This document shows positions 1 to 11,218 of a stretch of 64,000 nucleotides of DNA, in pieces (the stretch's first letter is position 1; the number at the start of each line of letters is the position of its first letter). A program made the position numbers and the translations under genes. The notes below the pieces were generated by a model that ran no database searches, had not been told where the DNA came from, and saw only the letters and a program-made list of their open reading frames with translations. Source of the DNA: Micromonospora sonchi (GTDB lineage: Bacteria; Actinomycetota; Actinomycetes; Mycobacteriales; Micromonosporaceae). The DNA is taken from contig NZ_BMNB01000027.1 of NCBI RefSeq assembly GCF_014646235.1, positions 1-64,000 on the forward strand, given 5' to 3'.

Positions 1-1
1 C

Positions 2-118
2 GCCACCCTGCGTTCTTACCTGTCCACTGCCGCCAAGCACGGCATGGACGCCCTCGACGTGCTCAAGCAACTATTCACCACCGGGCCGTGGTTGCCCCAA
101 ACGGCTACCCCAAGCTGA
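2..118 (+). mobile_element. IS66-family transposase, C-terminal fragment
   Basis: The frame starting at base 2 reads through 38 codons to a TGA at 116-118. The peptide contains LRSYLSTAAKHGMDALDVL and then LFTTGPWLP, which matches my memory of the extreme C-terminus of actinobacterial IS66-type transposases. The 5' part lies outside the window, so I cannot say whether the element is whole upstream. No right terminal repeat or non-coding 3' end follows: toxin-like coding sequence begins inside the last 30 bases. This looks like a truncated or recombined insertion-sequence end rather than an intact border. Confidence 0.55.
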
Positions 119-665
119 ATACGTACGGCCAGGGCTCTACAAGGCCACCAAGACAGGACCCAACGCCTTCACCGGCAGTTTCGCCAACCTGGTTTCGGCC
201 GCCTGGCAGCAGTACGACGCACTAACCACTGTCGACAAACATCCCGGAAACGTATTCCTGGTAAGGGCGGACGGGAAAGTGCCGCGACCGGCCGAAAACT
301 ATACCGTGCCGAGCGGCGGGACCAAGGGGGCCGTCTACACGGACACCTGGCGAGCCGAGTTGACCCGACAAAAGGATCTCGAAAAGCGCAAGCTCCAACT
401 CCAGAATCCCGAGTGGACGCAACCGGGCCTTCAGCACTTGGCGGAAAATGGAGCCAAGCGCGCTGTCGAACAGCAGCACGGCATGGGCTGGCTCGACCTG
501 CGCCTGCACAAGGGGATGTGGGAAGAACACCACGTCAAGCCGGTCAACTGGGGCGGAGACAACTCACTCAACAATCTGATCTTCATCCGCACGGGGCAGC
601 ACACGCCAATCACGAATTTCTTCGAGTACTGGCTGAAGCCGGAGATCATGAAGGACATAAAGTGA
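88..665 (+). pseudogene. Polymorphic toxin C-terminal remnant with HNH-type nuclease domain
   Basis: The C-terminal 128 residues are open from a GTG at 279. They carry an HNH-like core: EEHHVKPVNWGG, then N-L at the conserved spacing, then a distal GQH. HNH toxins of polymorphic secretion systems cut nucleic acid in competitor cells. Upstream, the frame from 88 reads VVAPNGYPKLNTYGQG and the frame from 135 reads LYKATKTGPNAF, so one C appears to be missing near 133-137. The N-terminal delivery part is absent and replaced by the IS66 fragment. The 128-residue piece could still be translated from 279, but no convincing ribosome site precedes it. The overlapping immunity gene supports toxin identity. 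Nuclease class and activity are inferred. Confidence 0.6.
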
Positions 666-1756
666 CGGACGTCAGCGGCGAGACCCAGCGACTCATCCAA
701 GAATCCCTGGTCGCAGACAATCCTGAGCGCTTGATCAGCGAGCTGGTCGCCAGCGGGCCCGACGCTCTTCAGCAGGTCCTCGCCGCCGTGAACACGAAAG
801 CCAATCGCTACCTTCCGAGCCTGTACGAGGTGGTACGGCGCAGCACCTACCCGGCAGCCGTCCCCGTGTTACAGCGAAATGTCGACATCGGTAACTACGC
901 GACAGTCGGCAGTGTCTTCATAGCTCTCGCTCATAACGATGAGGCGAGCGCGTTGGACGTCGTGCTCCAACACCTCACTGATCCTGCCGCAATGTTCACG
1001 ACTCGAGCGGCGGCGGCCAGCGCGCTCTACGGCGTGACACAGCCAGCCGCCACCCAGGCCCTGCACGCCACTCTGGCGGAACAGCAGACCGACCCGGATA
1101 ATCCGGAATGGCCGTTACTACTGGTCAACACGGCTACCGCCCTGGCCACCACGAACGACCACAGCGGCGCCCCCGCCCTCTACCTGCTGATGGAGAGCGA
1201 TCACGAAACTGCTCGTTCACTGGCCACCGGCGCACTCCGCATCGTGATCGACCAGGACGCCCTACGACAACTGGCGACCGCTCTCGCTGATCCGAGTGCC
1301 GAGGTGCGAACTGCTGCGGTCGATCCCGTCTTTCTGATCGGCTCACCCGCAGCTGCCGAACTGCTGCTACGCCGCGCCGAAGACGATTCGGACGACATTG
1401 TGCGGTACAACTCGCTCCTCCGGTTCGGCGACATACTGGGGCTGGCACTCGGCGGCCTGGACGACCTCTCGTTCGCGCAGGACGAGTGGGCAACGACGCG
1501 GCCAGATCTCGATCAAGACGTGTGCTATCGCTTCGGCGAGGCGATCACCCTGGAGAACCTCGTGGAAGAGTTCACCGAGGAGAAGCAGCTCCGCGAGAGA
1601 GTCGCCGAGGAGCTGGAAATAGTCACTGGCATCGACGTGCCGTCGGTCTTCAGACAAGGAGGCATCGACGCCGTACGCAACGCCACCGCCGAAGCGTCGA
1701 TCCGGCCGGGCCGGGTCCACAAATGGGGGTACGAACAGCCGTTGCCCCAACGGTGA
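662..1756 (+). CDS. HEAT-repeat immunity protein
   Basis: The GTG at 662 overlaps the toxin stop as GTGA, so translation is probably coupled. The 364-residue product is made of alternating helical repeats such as HNDEASALDVVLQHLTD, ALRQLATALADPSAEVRTAA and SPAAAELLLRRAEDD, the pattern of HEAT/PBS-lyase-like solenoids. Such solenoids are common as immunity proteins directly downstream of polymorphic toxins, where they bind and block the toxin. No signal peptide is visible, so it should act in the cytoplasm. An open frame extends upstream to 413, but that part overlaps the toxin and does not resemble protein. The immunity gene looks intact although the toxin is broken. Confidence 0.75.
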   Translation: MTDVSGETQRLIQESLVADNPERLISELVASGPDALQQVLAAVNTKANRYLPSLYEVVRRSTYPAAVPVLQRNVDIGNYATVGSVFIALAHNDEASALDVVLQHLTDPAAMFTTRAAAASALYGVTQPAATQALHATLAEQQTDPDNPEWPLLLVNTATALATTNDHSGAPALYLLMESDHETARSLATGALRIVIDQDALRQLATALADPSAEVRTAAVDPVFLIGSPAAAELLLRRAEDDSDDIVRYNSLLRFGDILGLALGGLDDLSFAQDEWATTRPDLDQDVCYRFGEAITLENLVEEFTEEKQLRERVAEELEIVTGIDVPSVFRQGGIDAVRNATAEASIRPGRVHKWGYEQPLPQR

Positions 1757-2067
1757 GGACCAAGACGACAGACAGCGCCTCCGATCGACGCGTATCCGAG
1801 GTCGGTTTGCCGCCCGATTGACGGTGCCGCCCGCGGCCCTGCCGCACGACCATGCCGCACGACCATGCCGGGCTGTCCGGGATCGACGCTGCCTGCGGCT
1901 GTTAACAAGGGGCCCTTCCTATACATGAAGCGTTAATGAGGGGCCCCTCCTTACACGAGGTGCGCTTAAGGGCAGCGAAGGGTTCCCGATCAAGCGGCCT
2001 GGTGGACGTTTGATCCTCAGCGCATGAGCGGGACGCTCGACTCGATCCCGAGGGACGAGGAGGCGTG
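1757..2067 (+). other. Intergenic region upstream of the injection-system operon
   Basis: This 311-base gap holds the GGGGCCC repeat pair at 1901-1956 and a strong ribosome site (GAGGAGG, 2056-2062) for the sheath gene. It should contain the promoter of the whole contractile-injection operon, because no other gap of comparable size occurs before 14982. I could not pick a convincing -35/-10 pair. No open frame here looks coding. Confidence 0.5.
1901..1956 (+). repeat. GGGGCCC double repeat unit (copy 1)
   Basis: Two direct copies, each beginning GTTAA and holding a GGGGCCC core, lie at 1901-1924 and 1932-1956. They are separated by the 7-mer ATGAAGC. Copy 2 of the same double unit lies at 28027-28082 on the opposite strand, with the same 24-7-25 layout and a spacer of CTGAGGC. 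Repeats of this kind are, from memory, abundant between genes in Micromonospora. Function is unknown. Confidence 0.8.
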
Positions 2068-3597
2068 ATGCCCAACTACCTGGCGCCGGGTGTGTACGTC
2101 GAAGAGGTGGAGTCCGGCTCCCGCCCGATCGAGGGCGTCGGCACGGCGGTCGCCGCGTTCGTCGGCTTCGCCGCGCAGGGGCCTTTCAACACCCCGACGC
2201 TGGTCACCAACTGGAGCCAGTACTCGCAGATCTTTGGTGAGTTCGCCCCGGACTGCTACCTGGGCCACGCCGTCTACGGGTACTTCATGCAGGGCGGCGG
2301 GGCCGCGTACATCGTGCGGGTCGGCGGCGACCGGGCCGAGGAGGCGCTGCCCGCGGCGGCCGCACCGAGCGCCGTGCTCGGCACGTACAAGGTGGTCGCC
2401 CGGGCGCTGCCCGAGGGCACCCCGGAGGACGTCAGCGTCGAGGTCGCCGATCCGCCGGAAGGTGCCGGCGAGGACCGGTTCAACCTGGTGGTCAAGCGCG
2501 GTGGGCAGGTGGTCGAGACGTTCGAGTCGGTGACCACCAAGCGCGGCAAGGACAACGTGGTGACCGTGGTCCGCGATCGATCGAAGCTGATCACCATCGA
2601 GGAGGCGGCGCCGACCGGGCAGCTGGCCCGGCCCAGCGGTGGTGAGGTGGCGCTGGCCGGCCCGGGGCCGACCTCCGCCCCGGAGAGCGTCTCAGCGGAA
2701 GAGTACGTGGGCGACGCGGCGGAGCGCACCGGCTTCGGCGGCCTGGAGGCGGTCGACGAGGTGACCATGGTCGCGGTGCCCGACCTGATGGGGGCCTACC
2801 AGCGCGGCGCGATCGACCTGGAGTCGGTGAAGACGGTCCAGTCGGCGATGATCGCCCACTGTGAGCTGATGGGCGACCGGATGGCCATCCTGGACCCGCC
2901 GCCCGCGCTCAACGCGCAGCAGGTCCGGGAGTGGCGCACCGACCAGGCCGGTTACGACTCGAAGTACGCCGCCCTCTACTACCCGTGGATCAAGGTGTTC
3001 GACCCGGTGGCCGGCATCAACCGGTTCATGCCGCCCTCCGGTCACCTGGCCGGGGTGTGGGCGCGCAACGACGGGTCGCGCGGGGTGCACAAGGCACCCG
3101 CCAACGAGGTGATCCGGGGCGCGGTCGCGCTGGAGACCCAGTTGACCCGCGCGGAGCAGGAGCTGCTGAACCCGCTGGGCGTCAACTGCATCCGGGCCTT
3201 CCCCGGCCGGGGCATCCTGGTCTGGGGCGCCCGTACGCTCTCCTCCGACCCGGCCTGGCGCTACCTGAACGTGCGGCGGCTCTTCAACTACCTGGAGGAG
3301 TCGATCCTCAACGGCACCCAGTGGGTCGTCTTCGAGCCCAACGACGACATGCTCTGGGCGCGGATCCGGCGCACGGTGAGCGCCTTCCTGGTCAACGAGT
3401 GGCGGCGCGGGGCGCTGTTCGGGCTCACCCCCGACGAGGCGTTCTTCGTCAAGTGCGACCGGGAGACCAACCCCGCCGAGAGCATCGACGCCGGCCAGGT
3501 GGTCTGCCAGATCGGTGTCGCGCCGGTCAAGCCCGCCGAGTTCGTGATCTTCCAGCTGGCGCAGATGTCCGGCGGCACCAGCCTGGTCAACGAGTAG
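2068..3597 (+). CDS. Contractile injection system sheath protein
   Basis: The ATG at 2068 sits 5 bases after GAGGAGG; a GTG at 2065 is a weaker choice. The 509-residue product begins with APGVYVEEV, the hallmark N-terminus of phage-tail-like sheath proteins. Its C-terminal half has the conserved core (PPSGHLAGVWARND, GILVWGARTL, YLNVRRLFNYLEESI) and ends in a short arm that should hook neighbouring subunits. A variable insert of about 130 residues sits near residues 110-240. Sheath subunits stack around the inner tube and shorten on firing to drive tube and spike into the target. It is the first gene of the operon, as expected for a major structural subunit. Confidence 0.93.
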   Translation: MPNYLAPGVYVEEVESGSRPIEGVGTAVAAFVGFAAQGPFNTPTLVTNWSQYSQIFGEFAPDCYLGHAVYGYFMQGGGAAYIVRVGGDRAEEALPAAAAPSAVLGTYKVVARALPEGTPEDVSVEVADPPEGAGEDRFNLVVKRGGQVVETFESVTTKRGKDNVVTVVRDRSKLITIEEAAPTGQLARPSGGEVALAGPGPTSAPESVSAEEYVGDAAERTGFGGLEAVDEVTMVAVPDLMGAYQRGAIDLESVKTVQSAMIAHCELMGDRMAILDPPPALNAQQVREWRTDQAGYDSKYAALYYPWIKVFDPVAGINRFMPPSGHLAGVWARNDGSRGVHKAPANEVIRGAVALETQLTRAEQELLNPLGVNCIRAFPGRGILVWGARTLSSDPAWRYLNVRRLFNYLEESILNGTQWVVFEPNDDMLWARIRRTVSAFLVNEWRRGALFGLTPDEAFFVKCDRETNPAESIDAGQVVCQIGVAPVKPAEFVIFQLAQMSGGTSLVNE

Positions 3598-3621
3598 TCC
3601 CCGTAGCGTCAGGAGGCAGTC

Positions 3622-4065
3622 GTGCCGCTCCCCGATTTCGACTCCGCCGTCGGCCACTCGTTCGGGCTGGAGGTGGACAGCATCGTCATCCGGCAGATCA
3701 CCGAGGTCACCGGCCTCAAGATGGAGCAGGATGTCATCGAGTACAAGTCGAACACCGCCGACGGCAAGTTCGCCGTCCGCAAGGCACCCGGCGCGCCGAA
3801 GGCCGGCGAGGTGACGCTCACCCGGGGCCTGACCGCGGACAACAGCTTCGAATCGTGGATCAAGGATTGCCGGTTCGGCAAGATGGGCCAGGCCCGTAAG
3901 GGCGGGGCCATCATCGTCTTCGACTACGAGGGCATCCCGATCAAGCGGTACAAGCTGACCAACGCCTGGCCGAAGAGCCTGGAGATCAGCTCACTCAAGG
4001 CCGGCGACACCAGCGTGCTCACCGAGAAGCTCGTGGTGACGTACGAGGCGATGGAGGTCGAGTAG
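3622..4065 (+). CDS. Inner tube protein (gp19 family), first copy
   Basis: The 147-residue product starts at a GTG 24 bases after the sheath stop, behind AGGAGG. It has the single beta-barrel sequence pattern of phage T4 gp19/Hcp-like tube proteins: an N-terminal FGLEVDSIVIRQITEVTGL strand pair, a central GEVTLTRGL strand and a C-terminal YKLTNAWPKSLEISSLKAGD segment. Hexamers of such proteins stack into the rigid tube inside the sheath. Adjacency to the sheath and the strong ribosome site fit the main tube subunit. A second, diverged tube-like gene lies at 7533. Confidence 0.88.
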   Translation: MPLPDFDSAVGHSFGLEVDSIVIRQITEVTGLKMEQDVIEYKSNTADGKFAVRKAPGAPKAGEVTLTRGLTADNSFESWIKDCRFGKMGQARKGGAIIVFDYEGIPIKRYKLTNAWPKSLEISSLKAGDTSVLTEKLVVTYEAMEVE

Positions 4066-4069
4066 CCCC

Positions 4070-4519
4070 ATGCGCCGTACGTCGTCGCTCGTCCCGCCAC
4101 CCGGTACCGACGCGGCCGAACCGCCCGCCGTCGCGCCGCGGCGCGAGACGCTGCGTACGGAGTTCCCGTTCGAGCTGCCCCGCGGCTACGTCGACGGCTC
4201 CGGGACGGTGCACCGGGACGGGGTGATGCGGCTGGCGACCGCCCGGGACGAACTGGTGCCGCTGCGCGACGACCGGGTACGCGAGAATCCCGCCTACCTG
4301 ACCGTGGTGCTGCTCAGCCGGGTGGTCACCCGGATCGGCACGGTGGTGGACGTCCACCCCGGCGTGGTGGAGGACCTGTTCGCCTCCGACCTGGCGTTCC
4401 TTCAGGACATGTACCGGCGGATCAACAGCGAGGGGCACACCCGCGCCAGCGTGGTGTGCCCGGAGTGTCAGCACCGCTTCGCGGTCGAGCTCGCCGGTGG
4501 GCGCCTGGGGGAATCGTGA
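4070..4519 (+). CDS. Zinc-ribbon-ended injection-system protein of unknown role
   Basis: The 149-residue product starts 4 bases after the tube stop. It has a Pro/Ala-rich first 30 residues, then FPFELPRGYVDGSGTVHRDG and a compact helical part. Near the end is CPECQHRF, a C-x2-C half-zinc knuckle with a nearby His. The position between tube and DUF6760-like genes recurs in actinobacterial contractile clusters, and proteins here are often called tail assembly proteins or chaperones by analogy with phage Mu or T4. I see no direct evidence for chaperoning. Overlap GTGA with the next gene suggests coupled translation. Confidence 0.65.
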   Translation: MRRTSSLVPPPGTDAAEPPAVAPRRETLRTEFPFELPRGYVDGSGTVHRDGVMRLATARDELVPLRDDRVRENPAYLTVVLLSRVVTRIGTVVDVHPGVVEDLFASDLAFLQDMYRRINSEGHTRASVVCPECQHRFAVELAGGRLGES

Positions 4520-4674
4520 CGTACGCGGCCGACCGCATCTACTCCGAGGTCGCGTACGTCGCCTACCACTTCCACTGGTCGCTGGACGAGATCCTCGACC
4601 TCGAACACGGCGAACGGCTGCGCTACGTGGCCGAGATTGCGAACATCAACACCCGCATCAGTCAGGGACGGTGA
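4516..4674 (+). CDS. DUF6760-like small injection-system protein
   Basis: A 52-residue protein starts at the GTG that overlaps the previous stop by four bases. Its sequence, with IYSEVAYVAYHFHWSLDEI and then LDLEHGERLRYVAEIANIN, matches my memory of the short helical DUF6760 proteins that sit beside tube genes in Streptomyces and relatives. It is amphipathic and lacks a signal or membrane segment. A role in tube or baseplate assembly is likely only by location. Longer upstream frames to 4456 would bury the preceding zinc-knuckle gene and are unlikely. Confidence 0.7.
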   Translation: MTYAADRIYSEVAYVAYHFHWSLDEILDLEHGERLRYVAEIANINTRISQGR

Positions 4675-4678
4675 CCCC

Positions 4679-7471
<2,793 letters not shown>

Positions 7472-7532
7472 CCACACCACCACGCAGCCGTGAAACGGCG
7501 GCGAACCAGCGCCGAACGAGCAGGAGGAATGG

Positions 7533-7970
7533 ATGACCAAGGACGAGGTCGCCGTCGCGATCGCCTTCGTCGTCAAGATCGACGATCAGGATCTCGGCGC
7601 GTTCAACACCTGCGACGGACTGGGCTGCGAGGTGGTGGTGGAGCAGCGGGAGGAAGGCGGCAACAACGGCCACGTCTGGCAGCTGCCGACCCGGATGAAG
7701 TTCTCCAACGTCAAACTCTCCCGGCCGATCACGGCGGAGAGCACCAAGCTGATGCGCTGGTTCTCCGGCATGGCCAACGGGATCACCCGCAAGACCGCCA
7801 CCATCGAGGCGCGCACGCTGGAGGGCACTGTGATCGCCCGCTGGGGGCTGCTCGACGTCATCCCGGTGAAGTGGTCCGGGCCGCAGCTCAACCCGGACAG
7901 CCCGAAGGTCGCCGTGGAGACCCTGGAGCTGGCTCACCACGGCTTCTTCGGCCCCGGGTCCGGGGGGTGA
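7533..7970 (+). CDS. Tube-like protein (gp19 family), second copy
   Basis: The 145-residue product follows an AGGAGG ribosome site. It has the tube/Hcp-like layout: FVVKIDDQDLGAFNTCDGLGCE at the N-terminus, a central VKLSRPITAES strand and a C-terminal ARWGLLDVIPVKWSGPQLN segment. It is clearly diverged from the tube gene at 3622. Contractile injection systems usually carry extra tube paralogs that form the first ring between spike and tube, and its position before the LysM and spike genes suits that role. A cysteine lies near residue 28 and another near residue 33. Confidence 0.85.
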   Translation: MTKDEVAVAIAFVVKIDDQDLGAFNTCDGLGCEVVVEQREEGGNNGHVWQLPTRMKFSNVKLSRPITAESTKLMRWFSGMANGITRKTATIEARTLEGTVIARWGLLDVIPVKWSGPQLNPDSPKVAVETLELAHHGFFGPGSGG

Positions 7971-7974
7971 GCCC

Positions 7975-8745
7975 GTGAGCGCCTCGCCGGTCACCTTCAC
8001 CGCCGCCGGCAGCCCCGCCGGCCGGGGCGGCGGCGCCCCGCCGCAGCTGACCCACGCCTACCTCCAGTTGCACGAGCCGCCCCGCAACGGCGGCACCGCC
8101 TCCCCCGGACCGAAGCTGAGTCAGATCCCGTTCCAGTTCAACCCGAAGGAACTGGCGCTGACCAAGACCGCCAAGTGGAAGCGGGACGCGCAGCGCAACG
8201 CGAAGAAGAGCGGCGTGCCGGAGTTCACCGGGTCGGACCCGTGCAAGCTGACCCTGGAGATGTTCTTCGACGCCACCGACACCATGGACAGCTCGGTGGT
8301 GAAGCGGGTCGAGGAGCTCTTCGCCTGCTGCGTACCGACCGACGCGAGCCGGCAGCAGAAGAAGGGGTCGCCGCCGTGGGTGGTGTTCCACTGGGGCGGC
8401 ATGGTCGGCTTCCCGTCCTTCGTGGCCAGCGTCAACGCCAAGTACACCCTGTTCACCCCGGGCGGCACACCGGTGCGGGCGCTGTGCTCGGTGACCCTGG
8501 AGGAGATCTCCGGCGAGCAGCCGGGGCAGAACCCCACCTCCGGCGCGCTGGCCGCCCGGGACATCCACGTCGTCGTCGCCGGGGACACCCTGCACTCGGT
8601 GGCCTACCAGGCGTACGGGCGGGCGGGGCTGTGGCGGCAGATCGCCGAGGCCAACGAGATCGACGACCCGATGCGGCTGCGTCCCGGCACCGCCCTGCTG
8701 GTGCCGGCGCCGGAGGAACTGACGGACGGTGCCCATGGCCAATGA
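7975..8745 (+). CDS. LysM-domain baseplate protein (Afp7/gp53-like)
   Basis: The GTG at 7975 lies 4 bases after the previous stop. The 256-residue product has an N-terminal domain with IPFQFNPKELALTKTAKWKR, the signature of baseplate proteins that join the first tube ring to the spike hub. Its C-terminal LysM module (about residues 198-250) includes VVVAGDTLHSVAYQAYG and LRPGTALLVP. LysM folds in phage-type baseplates act as protein-protein connectors and need not bind cell wall. The stop overlaps the next gene's start region, so expression is probably coupled. Confidence 0.87.
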   Translation: MSASPVTFTAAGSPAGRGGGAPPQLTHAYLQLHEPPRNGGTASPGPKLSQIPFQFNPKELALTKTAKWKRDAQRNAKKSGVPEFTGSDPCKLTLEMFFDATDTMDSSVVKRVEELFACCVPTDASRQQKKGSPPWVVFHWGGMVGFPSFVASVNAKYTLFTPGGTPVRALCSVTLEEISGEQPGQNPTSGALAARDIHVVVAGDTLHSVAYQAYGRAGLWRQIAEANEIDDPMRLRPGTALLVPAPEELTDGAHGQ

Positions 8746-10477
8746 GCAGTTCGCCAACGCCCTCCTGGTCGAGGTGGGCGGCAGCCCGCTGCCCGCGGAG
8801 ATCGCCGCGCTGCTGACGTACGCGGCGGTGGACGACAGCCGCAACCTGCCCGACCGGTTCGTGCTGCGCTATCGCGACCCGGACCGCAGCGTGCTGGCCA
8901 AGGGCGGCTTCGCCATCGGTGCGCCGGTGCGGCTGAGCGTGCAGACCTCCGATCCGGGTGGTCCTGCCCTGCTGCTCAACGGCGAGGTCACCGCTCTGGA
9001 GTGCGAACTGGACGCGACCGGCACGTTCAGCGAGGTACGCGGCCTCGACCTGGCGCACCGGCTGCTGCGCGGGCGGCGGGTCGCCGCGTACCCGGGGATG
9101 AGCGTGCCCGACATCGTGCGCAAGGTGGCGCAGCGAGCCGGACTGAAGGCGGGCCGGATCGACCCGGTGGCCGGCATCGGCGGCGAGCCGGAGACGCAGC
9201 TCAGCCAGGACAATGTCAGCGACTGGGCCTTCCTGCACCGGCTCGCGGAACTGGTCGGCGCGCAGGTGATGGTGATCGACGGCGAGCTGCACCTGCGGAT
9301 GCCCGAACCACCGGCCGGCGCACCGGACACCTCCGCGCGGGCCACCCAGGACCCGCTGGTGCTGGAGGTCAACCGGAACCTGATCTCGTTGCGTGCCGGG
9401 GTGACCGCCACCGCGCAGGTGCCCGAGGTGGGCGCGCGGGGTTGGGACCCGGCCACGAAGCGGGCGGTCAGCTCGACCGCGACGCCGAAGGTGCCCGGCG
9501 CCGAGGGGATCGGGGTGGACCCGGCCGAGCTGGGGAAAAAGGTGGGCAGCCCGCCGTACCTGGTCGCCGACCCGACCCTCGGCACCGATGCCGCGGTCCG
9601 GACGGTGTCCGGCGCGCTCGCCGGCGACCTCGGTGCCGGCTGCGCCGAGATCGAGGGGGTGGCCAAGGGCAACGCCCGGCTGCGCGCCGGCGCGGCGGTG
9701 GCGCTGGCCAACATCGGCGAACCGTTCCAGGGCAAGTACGTGCTGACCAGCACCCGGCACGTCTTCAGCGAGCAGGCCGGCTACACCACGGCGTTCACCG
9801 TCTCCGGCCGCTCCGACCGATCGCTGTACGGCTTGACCGCCGGCGGTGCGGTGGCCGAGCGGCCCGGTCAGGGCCTGGTTCCGGCGGTGGTCAGCGACGT
9901 CAAGGATCCCAAGAAGCTCGGCCGGGTCCGGCTCACCCTGCCGTGGCTGGACGAGAAGTACACCACCGGCTGGGCGCGGGTGGTGCAGCCCGGCGCGGGC
10001 CCGGACCGGGGGGCGGTGCTGCTGCCGGAGGTGGGCGACGAGGTGCTGGTCGGGTTCACCGGCAGCAACCTGGACGCCGCCTACGTCCTCGGCGGGTTGC
10101 ACAACGGCAAGGACGCGCCGCCGAAGCTGGACACCGACGCGGTGGACGGCGGCAGCGGCCGGATCGCCGCGCGGGCGTTGGTCAGCCGCACCGGCCACCG
10201 GTTGGAGCTGCTGGAGGCCGGCAGCGGCCCGGACGGGATCCTGATCGCCACCGGCGACCGGAAGTTCACCGTACGGCTGGACCGCACCGGCAAACAGATC
10301 GAGATCGTCAGCGACGGCAAGGTCAGCGTCCAGGCCCGCAACGGAATCAGCCTGGACGCCGGTACCGGATCGTTGGAGCTGGCCGGGCAGCGGGTCAGCG
10401 TCACCGCGAAGGGAGATCTGGGCATCGAGGGACAGGGCCCGGTCACCATCCGTGGCGCCGTGGTCCGGATCAACTGA
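8735..10477 (+). CDS. Spike protein, gp27/gp5-VgrG fusion type
   Basis: I chose the ATG at 8735 (MANEQF); a GTG at 8729 is possible. The 580-residue product has a gp27/gpD-like hub in the first about 370 residues, with FLHRLAELVGAQVMVIDGEL. An OB-fold follows at about residues 385-460 (VSDVKDPKKLGRVRLTLPW, RVVQPGAGPDRG, PEVGDEVLVGF). The C-terminal repetitive strands (GISLDAGTGSLELAGQ, DLGIEGQGPVTIRG) should form the triangular beta-needle. Trimers form the membrane-piercing spike at the tip of the tube. No effector domain is appended at the C-terminus. Confidence 0.92.
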   Translation: MANEQFANALLVEVGGSPLPAEIAALLTYAAVDDSRNLPDRFVLRYRDPDRSVLAKGGFAIGAPVRLSVQTSDPGGPALLLNGEVTALECELDATGTFSEVRGLDLAHRLLRGRRVAAYPGMSVPDIVRKVAQRAGLKAGRIDPVAGIGGEPETQLSQDNVSDWAFLHRLAELVGAQVMVIDGELHLRMPEPPAGAPDTSARATQDPLVLEVNRNLISLRAGVTATAQVPEVGARGWDPATKRAVSSTATPKVPGAEGIGVDPAELGKKVGSPPYLVADPTLGTDAAVRTVSGALAGDLGAGCAEIEGVAKGNARLRAGAAVALANIGEPFQGKYVLTSTRHVFSEQAGYTTAFTVSGRSDRSLYGLTAGGAVAERPGQGLVPAVVSDVKDPKKLGRVRLTLPWLDEKYTTGWARVVQPGAGPDRGAVLLPEVGDEVLVGFTGSNLDAAYVLGGLHNGKDAPPKLDTDAVDGGSGRIAARALVSRTGHRLELLEAGSGPDGILIATGDRKFTVRLDRTGKQIEIVSDGKVSVQARNGISLDAGTGSLELAGQRVSVTAKGDLGIEGQGPVTIRGAVVRIN

Positions 10478-10520
10478 GCGAGCCGGGGAGATTCCTCGGC
10501 TGCACCGAAGGGAGAGTGCC

Positions 10521-10802
10521 GTGCCACCAGCCGCACGCGTGGGCGATCCCACCGCCCACCCGGGGACGATCGGCGGTCCCGGTGTGCCCACCGTGCTCAT
10601 CGGCGGGCAGCCCGCGGCGACCGTGGGCACCACGCACGCCTGCGCCTTCCCGGGCACCCCACCACACCCGCCGTCACCGCTCGTCCCGCCCGGCTGCCCG
10701 ACCGTGCTGATCGGCGGGCGACCCGCCGCCCGCGTCGGTGACCTGACCGGCTGCGGAGCCCCGATCATCGCCGGCTCTCCGACCGTGCTGATCGGCGGGT
10801 GA
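10521..10802 (+). CDS. PAAR-domain spike tip protein
   Basis: The GTG at 10521 follows GGGAGAG. The 93-residue product is a single PAAR domain: PPAARVGDPTAHPG opens it, PTVLIGGQPAATVG and PTVLIGGRPAARVGD repeat, and it ends PTVLIGG. Histidines and a cysteine that usually bind the zinc at the tip are present (TAH, TTHAC, GCP, GCG). PAAR proteins sharpen the beta-needle of the spike and can carry cargo; this one has no N- or C-terminal extension. It follows the spike gene directly, as expected. Confidence 0.9.
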   Translation: MPPAARVGDPTAHPGTIGGPGVPTVLIGGQPAATVGTTHACAFPGTPPHPPSPLVPPGCPTVLIGGRPAARVGDLTGCGAPIIAGSPTVLIGG

Positions 10803-10807
10803 GGTCG

Positions 10808-11218
10808 ATGACCACGGACTTCGTCGGCGCCGGTTGGGCGTTTCCGCTGCGTACCGACCCGACGGGTGGGATCGCGCTGGTCCGTGGGGACCGGGAGGTG
10901 GTGGAGAGCATCCGGCTGATCCTCGGTACCGCGCCCGGTGAACGGCCCGGCCGGCCCGAGTTCGGCTGCGCCATCCACGAGTTGGTGTTCGCCCCCGCTG
11001 ACCCGTCCACCGCCGGTCAGGTCGCCTACCAGGTGCGGTTGGCCCTGGAACGGTGGGAGCCGCGCATCGAGTTGGACGACGTGCTGGTCGACTTCGCCGA
11101 CGCCGCCCGCGGCACCCTGCACATCGACATCCGCTACCGGCTACGCCAGGACAACGACCCGCGCAACCTGGTCTTCCCGTTCTACGTCATTCCCGCGCAC
11201 GACCCCGGAGCCGAGTGA
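10808..11218 (+). CDS. Baseplate wedge protein, GPW/gp25 family
   Basis: The 136-residue product starts at ATG 10808 (a GTG at 10799 overlaps the PAAR stop and is also possible). It contains the gp25 core: a strand pair around FPLRTDPTGGIALVRGD, a helix VESIRLILGT, then PGERPGRPEFGCAIHELVF. The latter matches the GER-x-P-x-FG signature that triggers sheath polymerisation in T4 and type VI systems. The protein should sit at the baseplate rim and nucleate the first sheath ring. Its stop overlaps the next ATG as ATGA. Confidence 0.9.
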   Translation: MTTDFVGAGWAFPLRTDPTGGIALVRGDREVVESIRLILGTAPGERPGRPEFGCAIHELVFAPADPSTAGQVAYQVRLALERWEPRIELDDVLVDFADAARGTLHIDIRYRLRQDNDPRNLVFPFYVIPAHDPGAE

